DNA of 64,000 bases from Brevundimonas basaltis (GCF_014202075.1 NZ_JACHFZ010000003.1:1-64000); one strand, 5' to 3'; counted from the first letter of the stretch, positions 28,453 through 37,773 are shown. Numbers and translations are program-made. The notes: generated from the sequence alone by a model not told the origin.

Positions 28453-30240
28453 ATGCCCGCCGTCGAGTTGTCGCCCGAACAAGTTCACGCGTTCGCGCCC
28501 GCCGCCCAGGGGGTCGCCGGCGACTCCGCCTCCCCCGAAGCCATCCGCAGGCTGTCGCGCCAGCTGGCCACCCCCAAACTGGGAGTGAAGGCCCAGCGCA
28601 AGGCGCTGGAGAAGCTCAAAGCGGCCCTGGTGGCGATCCGGGCGGGCGATTTCGCCCTCGGCGCCAAACGGGCGCTCGACGCCCTGAAGATGGACGAAAC
28701 CAACGGTCTGGCCTGGCATGTGCTGGCCATCTGCCGCGAGAAGTCGGGCGATCTGGGACAGGCGCTGCTGGCCTATGAAGCGGCGCTTCAGCTGCTGCCC
28801 AACGAGACCGACGTGGCCCACGACCTCGGCCGGCTCGCGCAGCAGATGGGCTATCTGGAGATCGCCGAGAAGCTGCTGCTGAAATACCTCGCCACCGACC
28901 CGGGGCATGTGGAGGCGACCAACAATCTGGCCTGCGTCCAGCGCGACCAGAAGCGCTATGGCGACGCCGTCGAGACGTTGAAGGCGCTGCTGGGGGTCGA
29001 GCCCGAATCGCCGGTGCTGTGGAACACCCTGGGTACGGTGCTGAGCGACCAGGGCGACATGAGCACGGCCCTGACCTTCTTCGAGGAGGCGCTGCGGCAT
29101 GATCCGGCGTTCGCCAAGGCGCGCTACAACCGGGCCAACGCCCGCCAGCCGCTGGGCGACGCGGCGGGCGCGCTGGAGGATGTCGACGCCGCCCTGCCCG
29201 GGGCCGAGAGCCCCTACGAACGAGCCATGATGCAGATGGCGCGGGCCATGCTGCTGATGACGCTGGGCCGCATTCCCGAAGGCTTCGAGGCCTATGAGGT
29301 GCGGCTGGACCCGCATCTGCCCGAGGCCATGCGGGTCGCGCTCGAGGCCCCGCGCTGGGACCCGACGACGGAGGAGATCCGCGGCAAGCGCCTGCTGATC
29401 GTCGGCGAGCAGGGACTGGCCGACGAAATGGTCTTCGGGACCTGCATCGGCGACGCCATCGAGGCCGTGGGGCCCGAGGGGCAGGTTGTCGTGGCGGTCG
29501 AGCCGCGCCTGATCGGCCTGTTCCAGCGCGCCTTCCCCGCCGCCGTCGTGGGCGGGCACCGCTCGGTCAAGCTGGAAGGACGGATCACCCGCTATGTGCC
29601 CTTCGTCGAGGAAATCGAGGGGGGCGTCGATGCCTGGATACCGATGGCCTCGCTGCTGGCGGTCTACCGCCCGTCCGTAGAGGCCTTCCCCGAGCGGCGT
29701 GGCTACCTCGTCCCGGATGCCGACAAGGTCGCCTATTGGACGGCCGAGTTGGAGAAGCTGGGGCCGGGGCTGAAGGTCGGCCTGCACTGGAAGAGCCTGG
29801 TGCTGACCGGATCGCGGGCGCGCTATTTCTCGAGCTTCGAGCGCTGGCGGCCGGTGCTGACCACACCGGGGACGGTGATGGTCAATCTGCAGTGCGGCGA
29901 CGTCGCTGACGATCTGGCGACGGCGGAGGCGGCAGGCGTGTCGATCTGGACTCCGCCGATCGACCTGAAGGACGATCTGGAGGACGTCGCGGCCCTGTCG
30001 GCGGCGCTGGACCTGGTCATCGGCCCCGGCATCGCCGGGACCAACCTGGCGGCGGCCGTCGGCGGAACCGCCTGGATGATCACGGCCCCTGACGACTGGC
30101 ATTTCCTCGGCACGGAGCGGTATCCGTTCTATCCGCACCTGCGTTATTTCCGGCGTGACAGCTTCCCGGACTGGGAGGGAGCGATCACCCGCATCCGGGC
30201 GGCGCTGGAGGAAGCGGTCGCGGCGGGGAACGCGCGCTGA
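28453..30240 (+). CDS. TPR protein with glycosyltransferase-like C-terminus, FlbA-like
   Basis: 595 residues. TPR repeats from about 55 to 290 (for example AWHVLAICREKSGDLGQALL and LWNTLGTVLSDQGDMSTALT), then a C-terminal domain (320-590) with phrases like those of TPR-linked glycosyltransferase-fold proteins: RLLIVGEQGLADEMVFGT, KVGLHWKS, LDLVIGPGIAGTNLAAAVGG. The architecture and the neighbouring flbT/flaF match Caulobacter FlbA, implicated in flagellin modification; orthology was not tested. Divergent from flbT. Confidence 0.75.
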   Translation: MPAVELSPEQVHAFAPAAQGVAGDSASPEAIRRLSRQLATPKLGVKAQRKALEKLKAALVAIRAGDFALGAKRALDALKMDETNGLAWHVLAICREKSGDLGQALLAYEAALQLLPNETDVAHDLGRLAQQMGYLEIAEKLLLKYLATDPGHVEATNNLACVQRDQKRYGDAVETLKALLGVEPESPVLWNTLGTVLSDQGDMSTALTFFEEALRHDPAFAKARYNRANARQPLGDAAGALEDVDAALPGAESPYERAMMQMARAMLLMTLGRIPEGFEAYEVRLDPHLPEAMRVALEAPRWDPTTEEIRGKRLLIVGEQGLADEMVFGTCIGDAIEAVGPEGQVVVAVEPRLIGLFQRAFPAAVVGGHRSVKLEGRITRYVPFVEEIEGGVDAWIPMASLLAVYRPSVEAFPERRGYLVPDADKVAYWTAELEKLGPGLKVGLHWKSLVLTGSRARYFSSFERWRPVLTTPGTVMVNLQCGDVADDLATAEAAGVSIWTPPIDLKDDLEDVAALSAALDLVIGPGIAGTNLAAAVGGTAWMITAPDDWHFLGTERYPFYPHLRYFRRDSFPDWEGAITRIRAALEEAVAAGNAR

Positions 30241-30276
30241 CGCAGGGGCGTTGATCTCCCGAACAGGGAGGTCCCC

Positions 30277-30723
30277 ATGCCCGTACGCGACGACTACGCC
30301 GACGATCAGGAACAGTCTGAAACCTATGACGAAACCCACATCGACGATGAGGGCGACGGCGATGTGTTGCTGGACGAGGCCGATCCGGTTCTGGACGTCA
30401 CCCAGGCTGCCGGCGATGCGGACGAGGAAGAGACCGAGGATGAGTTTGTCGACGATCTCGACGAGGAGCTCGGCGCCTCTGGCGTGGAGGCCGAGGCCGA
30501 CGCCTTGCTTGGCGTCGACGGCCAGCGCCTGACCGAGATCGACGGCGAGAGCGGGGGCGTCAGCGGACCTGACGAGATCGAACTGGTCTATTCCGGCCTG
30601 ATGCGGAACTCGCGCGGGGCGCAGGCCAGCGCGGCGCACTGGGAGGCCAAACGCCTCTCCGACGACGACATCTCCGATCTCGGCTACGGCCCGGACGGCG
30701 ACGAAGACCATCCCTCGAACTGA
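30277..30723 (+). CDS. Very acidic small protein, unknown function
   Basis: 148 residues with a strongly acidic N-terminal two-thirds (DDYADDQEQSETYDETHIDD, ADEEETEDEFVDDLDEELGA) and a short mixed C-terminus (LVYSGLMRNSRGAQASAAHW). Preceded by GGGAGG. Sits 36 bp after the FlbA-like gene and 10 bp before the next small gene. No family recognised; the composition suggests a soluble, perhaps nucleic-acid-mimicking or disordered protein. Confidence 0.65.
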   Translation: MPVRDDYADDQEQSETYDETHIDDEGDGDVLLDEADPVLDVTQAAGDADEEETEDEFVDDLDEELGASGVEAEADALLGVDGQRLTEIDGESGGVSGPDEIELVYSGLMRNSRGAQASAAHWEAKRLSDDDISDLGYGPDGDEDHPSN

Positions 30724-30733
30724 GGATACCGCG

Positions 30734-30943
30734 ATGACCAACGAGACCCACAACCCTCAACATCAGCAGGCCCCCGCCGACGACGCGCCCCATGCCCACA
30801 AGGCCCCGCGCAAGGAGGGCAAGCCCGACCAGCTGAACATGGACGAGCGCAAGGCGGAGAGCCGGCAGGAGGCCCTGATCGACGAGAGCCTCGAGGAAAG
30901 CTTCCCCGCCAGCGATCCGCCGGCGAGCAAGCAGATCACCTGA
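30734..30943 (+). CDS. Small hydrophilic protein with SLEESFPASDPPA motif
   Basis: 69 residues. The C-terminal motif DESLEESFPASDPPASKQ recurs in short alphaproteobacterial proteins of unknown function. The N-terminus is rich in His/Gln/Pro and probably disordered. It immediately follows the acidic-protein gene and is probably co-transcribed with it. Confidence 0.7.
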   Translation: MTNETHNPQHQQAPADDAPHAHKAPRKEGKPDQLNMDERKAESRQEALIDESLEESFPASDPPASKQIT

Positions 30944-31199
30944 GAGCCGCCGCACGCCGCCTCCCCGGTCGGAGAGGCAGCAGGCATGGCTCTGCGCCGC
31001 TTCGGGAAAAGCGGTTGGGGAGGGCGCGGGACAGCCGGGCCTCGCCCGGTTGGGATGTGAATACCGTTTCGACGAGACAGACTGCCCCGCGCGGTCGTTT
31101 TCCACGCGCCCTCCGGCTGGCGGCCCTGTCATTCGAGCCTTGCCGGATCACCGCCAGGGTCATTGCTGAACCCGACGCGGGGCGGACATGACGGCATGT

Positions 31200-31213
31200 T
31201 GCTGACGTCAGCA
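31200..31213. promoter_or_regulatory. 14-bp perfect palindrome (possible operator)
   Basis: TGCTGACGTCAGCA is self-complementary over its full length and directly follows another inverted repeat (ACATG...CATGT). Perfect dyads of this size are typical of dimeric repressor sites, but neither flanking gene start is close, so the role is unknown. Confidence 0.35.
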
Positions 31214-31500
31214 GCCCGCTTCCATTAGCGCGCGGCGAGCAAGCGGGCAGGATCCATCCCTGCCCGACGAGGACCCCCGGACTCTCCGTCGCCCGGGCTT
31301 CATCGCTCGACCACAGCCCGCCGACATCGAGAACGTGGATCCGACGCCCTCCCCACCGACGGGATGCCCCATCCTAAACCCCCGCCGCCCTCAGGCGGGT
31401 TCAGGACGCTCGATCACGAACCGGGAGCAAGGAAAACAACGGGTTGGGCGTTTTCGATAGGCGGATTGCACATTAACTTGCAGCGCAGCAATTGCGCTTT

Positions 31501-31523
31501 CCTTCTTCCCCACGGGGAGAAGG
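31501..31523. repeat. REP-like short palindrome (CTTCTTCCCC/GGGGAGAAG type), copy 1
   Basis: Imperfect inverted repeat with arms CCTTCTTCCCC and GGGGAGAAGG. The same core occurs at 34400-34421, also between or at the 3' ends of genes, so this is an interspersed extragenic palindrome. Confidence 0.55.
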
Positions 31524-31533
31524 ACATCCGTTG

Positions 31534-32943
31534 CTACCCTTTCACCCGCCACGTCGCGCCGTCGGGGCCGTCCATGACGATCACGTTCAAGGCGTTGAGG
31601 CGGTCACGGATGCGGTCGGCCTCGGCCCAGTCCTTCGCCGCGCGGGCGGCGGCGCGTTGCTCGAGCAGGGTCTCGACCTCGGCGCGCAGGGTGTCGGAAA
31701 CCTCGCCCTCAAGCCATTCGGCCGGGTTCGACTGCAGTACGCCGAGGATGGCGGCGGCGGCGATCAGCTCGCCCCGGGCGCGGGCCACGACGCCATGGTC
31801 GCCGGCGGTCATGCCGCGCTCGATCTCGCTGGACAGGGCGAACAGAGTCGCCATGGCGCCGGGGGTGTTGATGTCGTCCTCGATGGACTTGAGAAAGTCG
31901 GCCGGCGGCTCATCGGTGGAGGCCTCGACGGCGGCCGACCGGTGCAGGGCGCCGTAGAGGCGGTCCAGCGCCTTGCGGCTCTGGTCCAGCAGGGACTGGT
32001 TCCAGTCGAGGGGCTGACGATAATGGGCCGACAGCAGGGCCCAGCGAACCACTTCGCCCGGGATGGCCTGAACGAGGTCGTGCAGCAGCAGGACGTTGCC
32101 GATCGACTTGGACATCTTCTCGGCGTCGACGGTCAGGAAGCCGTTGTGCATCCAGTAGCGGCTGTATTGCGCGTGGGCCGAGGGGTCGTGGGCGTGGCCG
32201 TGGGCGCAGACGCCCTGGGCGATCTCGTTCTCATGGTGCGGAAAGACCAGATCGACGCCGCCGCCGTGGATGTCGATGGGCAGGCCGAGGGTCTGTTCGA
32301 TCATGGCCGAGCATTCGATGTGCCAGCCGGGGCGGCCCTCGCCCCACGGCGACGGCCAGGACGGTTCGCCCTCTTTCGAAGGCTTCCAGAGGACGAAGTC
32401 GTGGGGGTTCTTCTTGTAGGGGGCGACCTCGACCCGGGCCCCGGCGATCATGTCGTCGAGATTGCGGCCCGAGAGCTTGCCGTAGGTCTCGTAGGACGAG
32501 ACGTCGAACAGGACGTGTCCCTCGGCGGCGTAGGCGCAGCCCTGATCCACGATGGCGCCGATCTGGGCGACAATGGCGTCCATATGGTCGGTGACGTGCG
32601 GGGCGATGTCCGGCGGCGAGACGTTGAGCCGGGCCATGTCCTCGAGATAGGCGGCCTCGTAGCGGGCCGTGACCTCGCCGATCGGCACGCCTTCCTTCGC
32701 CGCCTTCTGATTGATCTTGTCGTCCACGTCGGTGACGTTGCGGGCGTAGACGACCCTGTCGGCCCCGTACTGGCGGCGCAGCAGCCGGACCAGCACGTCG
32801 AAGACTACCGGTGGGCGGGCGTTGCCGATGTGGGCGTAGTCATAGACCGTGGGGCCGCAGACATAGAGGGTCACCCGCTCCGGGTCGCGCGGCTCGAACA
32901 CGCGCTTTTCGCGGTGCAGGGTGTCGTGGATCGTCAGCGGCAT
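31534..32943 (-). CDS. cysS: Cysteinyl-tRNA synthetase
   Basis: Class I synthetase charging tRNA-Cys. 469 residues, normal length. HIGH motif as YDYAHIGN (about 34-41), zinc ligands including the early Cys (VCGPTVYD) and HHENEIAQ, and KMSKS as EKMSKSIGN (about 275). Divergent from folE. A GCTATATG sequence on the minus strand near 33000 resembles the Caulobacter -10 box. Confidence 0.97.
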   Translation of the reverse strand: MPLTIHDTLHREKRVFEPRDPERVTLYVCGPTVYDYAHIGNARPPVVFDVLVRLLRRQYGADRVVYARNVTDVDDKINQKAAKEGVPIGEVTARYEAAYLEDMARLNVSPPDIAPHVTDHMDAIVAQIGAIVDQGCAYAAEGHVLFDVSSYETYGKLSGRNLDDMIAGARVEVAPYKKNPHDFVLWKPSKEGEPSWPSPWGEGRPGWHIECSAMIEQTLGLPIDIHGGGVDLVFPHHENEIAQGVCAHGHAHDPSAHAQYSRYWMHNGFLTVDAEKMSKSIGNVLLLHDLVQAIPGEVVRWALLSAHYRQPLDWNQSLLDQSRKALDRLYGALHRSAAVEASTDEPPADFLKSIEDDINTPGAMATLFALSSEIERGMTAGDHGVVARARGELIAAAAILGVLQSNPAEWLEGEVSDTLRAEVETLLEQRAAARAAKDWAEADRIRDRLNALNVIVMDGPDGATWRVKG

Positions 32944-33107
32944 AGGGCAGCAGGCGCCTTGAGTTTTCTTGCGGTACGGACGGGATCGCCCATATAGCGC
33001 CCTTGCCCCATACTCGACAGTATGTCGGGCCAGAATAAAGGGAGAGCGGCGCGCGTCCTTCCGGTGGCCTTCGCCCCGGCGCTACTTCGTCGCTTCAGAG
33101 ATCGAGA

Positions 33108-33725
33108 ATGAGCGTCACCCCCGTCAAGCCCGTCCTGGTCGGCGACAACGACGAAGTTCAACGCCCCAGCCGCGAGCAGGCGCTCGAGGCCGTGCGCACC
33201 CTGCTGGCCTGGGCCGGCGACGATCCGGACCGGCCGGGCCTGGTCGACACGCCCAAGCGGGTCGTGGACGCCTATGGCGAATGGTTCGACGGCTATGACG
33301 CCGACGTCGAGAAGGAGCTGAGCCGCACCTTCGAGGACGTGCAGGGCTATGACGACATGGTGCTGCTGCGCGACATCGAGGTCGAAAGTCACTGCGAGCA
33401 CCATATGGCGCCGTTCCTCGGCAAGGCCTTCGTCGCCTACATCCCGAACGAGAAGGTGGTCGGCATCTCCAAGCTGGCCCGGGTGGTCGAGATTTTCGCC
33501 CGCCGGCTGCAGACGCAGGAAGTCCTGACCAACCAGATCGCCGCGGCCATCGAATCACATCTGCAGCCGCAGGGCGTGGCCATCCTTATCGACGCCGAGC
33601 ACCAGTGCATGACGACGCGGGGCGTGCACCACCGCCACGTTTCCACCATCACCACCCGGTTCACTGGCGCTTTCAAGTCGGACGCGGCGCTGAAGGACCG
33701 GTTCCTGAAGCTCGCCAAAGGCTGA
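33108..33725 (+). CDS. folE: GTP cyclohydrolase I
   Basis: 205 residues. Converts GTP to dihydroneopterin triphosphate, the first step of folate synthesis. Zinc and active-site motifs CEHHMAPFLGKAFVAYIP and QCMTTRGVHH are intact; also NEKVVGISKLARVVEIFARR. Divergent from cysS. A 7-bp CCCCGGA/TCCGGGG hairpin follows the stop. Confidence 0.97.
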   Translation: MSVTPVKPVLVGDNDEVQRPSREQALEAVRTLLAWAGDDPDRPGLVDTPKRVVDAYGEWFDGYDADVEKELSRTFEDVQGYDDMVLLRDIEVESHCEHHMAPFLGKAFVAYIPNEKVVGISKLARVVEIFARRLQTQEVLTNQIAAAIESHLQPQGVAILIDAEHQCMTTRGVHHRHVSTITTRFTGAFKSDAALKDRFLKLAKG

Positions 33726-33734
33726 AATCGCTCG

Positions 33735-33755
33735 CCCCGGAGGCGTAATCCGGGG
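33735..33755. repeat. REP-like hairpin after folE
   Basis: CCCCGGA / TCCGGGG arms with a 7-nt loop. The same arm type is found after flgH (40680-40709). No T-run follows, so it is a dispersed palindrome rather than a clear terminator. Confidence 0.45.
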
Positions 33756-33886
33756 ATGGGCGCCCCGATGGAACCCTCTTCGGCCCGAACCCGCTTTACA
33801 AGCCGGGCCGGGAACGCCAAGAGACGGTCCGAAGCTATAAGCGTCGCTCGCCGCGTGTCGCGCCGGGCCTGATGGAGAACAAGCGC

Positions 33887-34330
<444 letters not shown>

Positions 34331-34353
34331 GGTTTTCGACCCGTTCAACGATC

Positions 34354-34387
34354 AAGGGCCGCTTCCGGGAAGGAGGCGGCCCTTTTT
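34354..34387 (+). terminator. Rho-independent terminator of exbD
   Basis: Stem AAGGGCCGC (34354-34362) / GCGGCCCTT (34376-34384) running into TTTTT. Confidence 0.85.
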
Positions 34388-34399
34388 CGTTGCGCAGCC

Positions 34400-34421
34400 C
34401 CTCTTCCCCAAGGGGAGAAGG
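34400..34421. repeat. REP-like short palindrome, copy 2
   Basis: CCTCTTCCCC / GGGGAGAAGG arms, nearly identical to 31501-31523. Lies between the exbD terminator and the stop of the convergent motE-like gene. Confidence 0.55.
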
Positions 34422-35303
34422 TTACTGGACCGACTGGCGGGGGCGTTCGGGAGGGGCGCTCTCGGCCGCCGCGGGCTGGTAGGGGCGTTCGCCGGCGGGC
34501 TCGGCCTGGGCGGGCGCGGGCGCCGGGGTGCGGGCGGCCGGACGGGCGGCGGGACGGCGCGCCGGCGGGCGCGCGGCGGGACGGGCGGCCGGAGGTTCGG
34601 CGGCGGCGGGCTTGGCGGCCTCGGGCGGGGCGGCGGCCGGCTGAGGCGCGGCCGGGGCAGGCTCGCTTTCGGCGGCGGCGGCGCGGGCGGCGAGACGGCG
34701 CTGGGCGGCGAAGCGGCCGGCCAGTTTCTCGGTCAGCTCGCGGGCGGCGGCCGGCTCCATCTGGGCCATGACGGCGGCCAGCGAACGCGGGCGCATGGCG
34801 GCGGCGACCGGCAGACGCACGTCGTCGGCGAGGGTGGCGAACACCCGGGCCGCCTCGCGCGGACGCATGGCGGAATAGACGGCGACGAGCCGGTCGACCT
34901 CGGCCTGCTCGCGCTCGCCGACCTGGCCCAGCAGGGTCTGGACTTCGGTCTTGATCGCCTCGAGAGCGGCGGTCCTGGCTTCCAGCTTCTGCTCGGCGGC
35001 CATCATCAGCGGCAGCATGGAGGCCATGTCCTCGTCGCGGACGTCGAGCTCGGCGCGGCGGTCCTTGAGAGCGTTGAGGATGCGCATCTCGGCCGGGGAC
35101 AGGCCGGCCTGCTGAGCCAGTTGCTCGGGCGTCAGGGCGCAGACGGCGGGGGCGGGCGTGGCGGCGGCGGCGGCCGGCACGGCCTCCTCGGCCCAGGCCC
35201 GGGCCCCCTCGAACAGGCCGGGGGCGACGCCGACGGCGCGGACGACCACGACGCCGCCGATGGCGACGGCGATCAGGGGCAGCAGGCGGGGGATCTTGCT
35301 CAT
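34422..35303 (-). CDS. MotE-family flagellar-locus protein
   Basis: 293 residues. N-terminal signal-anchor (LLPLIAVAIGGVVVV), then a helical domain with LKDRRAELDVRDEDMASMLP and an MgtE-N-like segment (YSAMRPREAARVFATLADDV, AAAMRPRSLAAVMAQMEPAA), the arrangement of the MotE family linked to motor-protein stability in rhizobia. The last 90 residues are an Ala/Pro/Arg low-complexity tail. Last gene of the fliL-fliM-DUF6468-motE cluster, which supports a motility role. Confidence 0.8.
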   Translation of the reverse strand: MSKIPRLLPLIAVAIGGVVVVRAVGVAPGLFEGARAWAEEAVPAAAAATPAPAVCALTPEQLAQQAGLSPAEMRILNALKDRRAELDVRDEDMASMLPLMMAAEQKLEARTAALEAIKTEVQTLLGQVGEREQAEVDRLVAVYSAMRPREAARVFATLADDVRLPVAAAMRPRSLAAVMAQMEPAAARELTEKLAGRFAAQRRLAARAAAAESEPAPAAPQPAAAPPEAAKPAAAEPPAARPAARPPARRPAARPAARTPAPAPAQAEPAGERPYQPAAAESAPPERPRQSVQ

Positions 35304-35335
35304 GATCGGCTACTCGTAGGAAAAAGGGACCGCGA

Positions 35336-35872
35336 TCAGGCGGCGAACAGGTCTTCGTCCAGACTGCGGCGCGCCCGGTTGAGGTTTTGCTTCGCGGTTT
35401 GGTTAGCGGTCATGGCGCCGAGAATGGCGGCGACGTTGCCGCCGCCGGGGGCGCGGGACCGGGCGGGCGCGGCCAGGCCCTGGATGCGCTCGGCCAAGGC
35501 GGCCATGCGGGCCGCCCGTTCATCGTCCAGCGAGGCCGGCGCGGCCGGAGCCGGAGCGGGAGCCCTGACAGGCTCGGGGACCGCCGCGGGGGCCGGCGCG
35601 GGACCGCGGGCGATCAGGACCTCAAGCTGGGCCTTGACCTCGCGGGCCTTGATGATGCGGTCGTGCAGCAGATCGGTCTCCTGCCCCGAGGCGCGCAGGG
35701 AGGCCAGGGCGGCCTCGGCCCGACCGGCGGCGGCATTGAGGTCAGTGACAGCGGAGGCGAAGGCCTGCTGACCCTCGCGCAGGGCGGCCAGCTTGCGCTC
35801 CAGCCGCACGCCGTAACCGAGGGCGGCGACCAGCAGCACCATCAGCACGCCGTCGAGGATCAGTCCGGTCAT
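35336..35872 (-). CDS. DUF6468-type flagellar-cluster membrane protein
   Basis: 178 residues. One N-terminal TM (GLILDGVLMVLLVAALGYGV), a coiled coil (about 25-100) and a Pro/Ala linker, ending in SLDEDLFAA. Its start overlaps the fliM stop by 1 nt (TGATG). Proteins of this kind sit beside fliM and motE in alphaproteobacteria; the exact function is unknown. Confidence 0.75.
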   Translation of the reverse strand: MTGLILDGVLMVLLVAALGYGVRLERKLAALREGQQAFASAVTDLNAAAGRAEAALASLRASGQETDLLHDRIIKAREVKAQLEVLIARGPAPAPAAVPEPVRAPAPAPAAPASLDDERAARMAALAERIQGLAAPARSRAPGGGNVAAILGAMTANQTAKQNLNRARRSLDEDLFAA

Positions 35873-36939
35873 CAGCGTCTTCCCTTCGCGAGGCTCGTGG
35901 CGGTCTCGACATCGATCGGCGCCTCGACGCGGACCGCGATATGCTGGCCCTTGCGGCCCATGCGGCCGGTGGTCAGCGGGATCGATCCGGCGCGGACCGA
36001 AATCTCCGAATCCGGGGTGGCGTTGAGCATCAGGGTGTCGCCGACCTTGAAGTTCAGCACCTGCGACAGCGGCAGCTGCTGCTCGTCCAGCACGGCGCGG
36101 ACCTCGGTGCCGGTGCTCCAGAGTTCGGTGGCCAGGTGGCCTTCCCAGATGTTGTCGCGGCCGAATTTCTCACCCATGAACTGCTGCAGCAGCATCTTCC
36201 GGATGGGTTCGAGGGTGGCGTAGGGCAGCAGCAGCTCGATGCGCCCGCCGCGGTCCTCCATATCGATGCGCAGCTTGACCAGGATGGCGGCGTTGGCGGG
36301 CCGGGCGATGGCCGCGAAGCGGGGGTTGGTCTCCAGCCGGTCGAGATTGAAATGCACCGGGGTCAGCGGCTCGAAGGCGGCGCGGGCGTCGGCCAGCACG
36401 ACCTCGACCATGCGCTGGACCAGCACCCGCTCGATGGTGGTGTAGGGTCGGCCCTCGATGCGCAGGGCGGCGGTGCCCCGGCGGCCGCCGAGCAGCACGT
36501 CGACGATCGAATAGATCAGGTTCGAATCGACCGTCAGCAGGCCGTAGTTGTCGAGTTCCTCAGCCCGGAACACCGCCAGGATCGCCGGCAGGGGGATGGA
36601 GTTCAGATAGTCGCCGAAACGGATCGACGAGATGGTGTCCAGGCTGACCTCGACGTTGTCCGAGGTGAAGTTGCGCAGGGAGGTGGTCATCAACCGCACG
36701 AGGCGGTCGAAGACGATCTCCAGCATCGGCAGGCGCTCGTAGGAGACCAGGGCCGAGTTGATGATGGCCCGGATGCCGGACCGTTCAGAGCCGTCGTCGT
36801 CGCCGAGGTCGAAGCCGAGCAGGCTGTCGATCTCGTCCTGATTGAGGACGCGTTCGGACTTCGCCGGCGCGTCCAGATCGGCCATCGGCTCCACTTCGTC
36901 GAGCGGATGGGGGTCTTCGGCGAAGGCGGCGTCGGTCAT
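35872..36939 (-). CDS. fliM: Flagellar motor switch protein FliM
   Basis: 355 residues. Switch-complex protein binding phospho-CheY. N-terminal CheY-binding motif LNQDEIDSLLGFDLG (about 32-46), middle domain (SALVSYERLPMLEIVFDRLV) and a C-terminal SpoA domain (LNFKVGDTLMLNATPDSEIS). 2 bp after fliL and overlapping the next gene by 1 nt, so clearly in an operon. Confidence 0.97.
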   Translation of the reverse strand: MTDAAFAEDPHPLDEVEPMADLDAPAKSERVLNQDEIDSLLGFDLGDDDGSERSGIRAIINSALVSYERLPMLEIVFDRLVRLMTTSLRNFTSDNVEVSLDTISSIRFGDYLNSIPLPAILAVFRAEELDNYGLLTVDSNLIYSIVDVLLGGRRGTAALRIEGRPYTTIERVLVQRMVEVVLADARAAFEPLTPVHFNLDRLETNPRFAAIARPANAAILVKLRIDMEDRGGRIELLLPYATLEPIRKMLLQQFMGEKFGRDNIWEGHLATELWSTGTEVRAVLDEQQLPLSQVLNFKVGDTLMLNATPDSEISVRAGSIPLTTGRMGRKGQHIAVRVEAPIDVETATSLAKGRR

Positions 36940-36941
36940 GC

Positions 36942-37598
36942 CTACTGCACCAGCATTTCTTCAATCAGGACGGCGTCGACCTTGCCCGGGGCGGCGATCA
37001 GGTTGACCCGGCGAAGGATTTCGGCGCGCAGCTGGAAACTGCCGGCCGAACCGGCCAGATCATCGGGCCGCAGTTCGCGCAGGAAGCCCTGGAACATGTC
37101 CTGCAACCGTGGCATCTCGGCCTGCAGGTGCTCGGCCAGGGCGTGGTCGTGCATCTCCAGCGTCAGCTTCAGCTTGAGGAAGGTCGGCTTGCCCGACGGA
37201 TCCTGAATGTTCACCACCATGTCCGGCAGGGTGTAGAAGGTGACGCCGTCGGGGCCTTCGGCGATGACGCCGAGCGCGGGGTCGGCGTCGCCGGCCGGCG
37301 CGCCGTGGCCATCCCCGCCCTTCTTGTCGGCCTTGCCGTGGCCGTCGTCCTTCTTGGCCGCCTTGCCGTGATCGCCGCCTTCGGCCGCCTCGGCCTTGGG
37401 CTGCATCAGGAAGAAGGCCGCGCCGCCGCCTCCGCCCAGCACCACGAGGGCGGCGGGGATGATGATGAACAACAGGGGTAGCTTCTTTTTCTTCGGCGCG
37501 GCGGTATCGCCGTCCACCGTTTCGCCGTCGGTGACGGCCGGCACGGCGGCGTCGTCGCCCGCGGCCGCCCCACCCTTCTTCTTGCCGAATTTGAACAT
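36942..37598 (-). CDS. fliL: Flagellar basal body-associated protein FliL
   Basis: 218 residues from MFKFGKKKGGAAAGDDAAVP; an in-frame ATG at 37628 would add 10 residues and also lacks a ribosome-binding site, so the start is uncertain. TM segment LPLLFIIIPAALVVLGGGGG (about 43-62), a charged His/Gly/Lys linker, then the periplasmic FliL domain (TFYTLPDMVVNIQDPSGKPT, FLKLKLTLEMHDHALAEHLQ). Heads the fliL-fliM operon; a CtrA-like box lies 46 bp upstream. Confidence 0.93.
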   Translation of the reverse strand: MFKFGKKKGGAAAGDDAAVPAVTDGETVDGDTAAPKKKKLPLLFIIIPAALVVLGGGGGAAFFLMQPKAEAAEGGDHGKAAKKDDGHGKADKKGGDGHGAPAGDADPALGVIAEGPDGVTFYTLPDMVVNIQDPSGKPTFLKLKLTLEMHDHALAEHLQAEMPRLQDMFQGFLRELRPDDLAGSAGSFQLRAEILRRVNLIAAPGKVDAVLIEEMLVQ

Positions 37599-37643
37599 GC
37601 CGCGCGCCCCGAGAATCTCTCGCTCCATACGAGCGGTTTTTGG

Positions 37644-37658
37644 TTAACGAGGCGCTAA
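37644..37658 (-). promoter_or_regulatory. CtrA-like binding site upstream of fliL
   Basis: On the minus strand TTAG-N7-TTAACC, one mismatch from the Caulobacter CtrA consensus TTAA-N7-TTAAC. Fits the class II (CtrA-driven) control known for fliLM in Caulobacter. Confidence 0.6.
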
Positions 37659-37731
37659 GAACCGGCAAATCCTGCCGGGCGCCGGGGAGGGCCTTGCGGC
37701 TGAAAGGCCCGTCCCGCCTGGGTTAACCCCG

Positions 37732-37747
37732 TTGGCACGGCCGTTGC
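37732..37747 (+). promoter_or_regulatory. Sigma-54 promoter of flgFGAH
   Basis: TTGGCACGGCCGTTGC: GG (37734-37735) and GC (37746-37747) separated by 10 bp, a near-perfect -24/-12 element. It ends 26 bp before the flgF GTG. Fits class III sigma-54 control of the rod/hook operons in Caulobacter. Confidence 0.85.
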
Positions 37748-37773
37748 GAGGGATCGGGCGAAAGGAGCCGCCC

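Larger units (their letters stand above)
30944..31533. other. 590-bp intergenic region
   Basis: No gene recognised. It contains ACATG-4-CATGT (31186-31199) next to a 14-bp perfect palindrome (31200-31213), and a REP-like palindrome at its 3' end (31501-31523), just after the convergent cysS stop. A small RNA could lie here, but I cannot support one. Confidence 0.5.
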
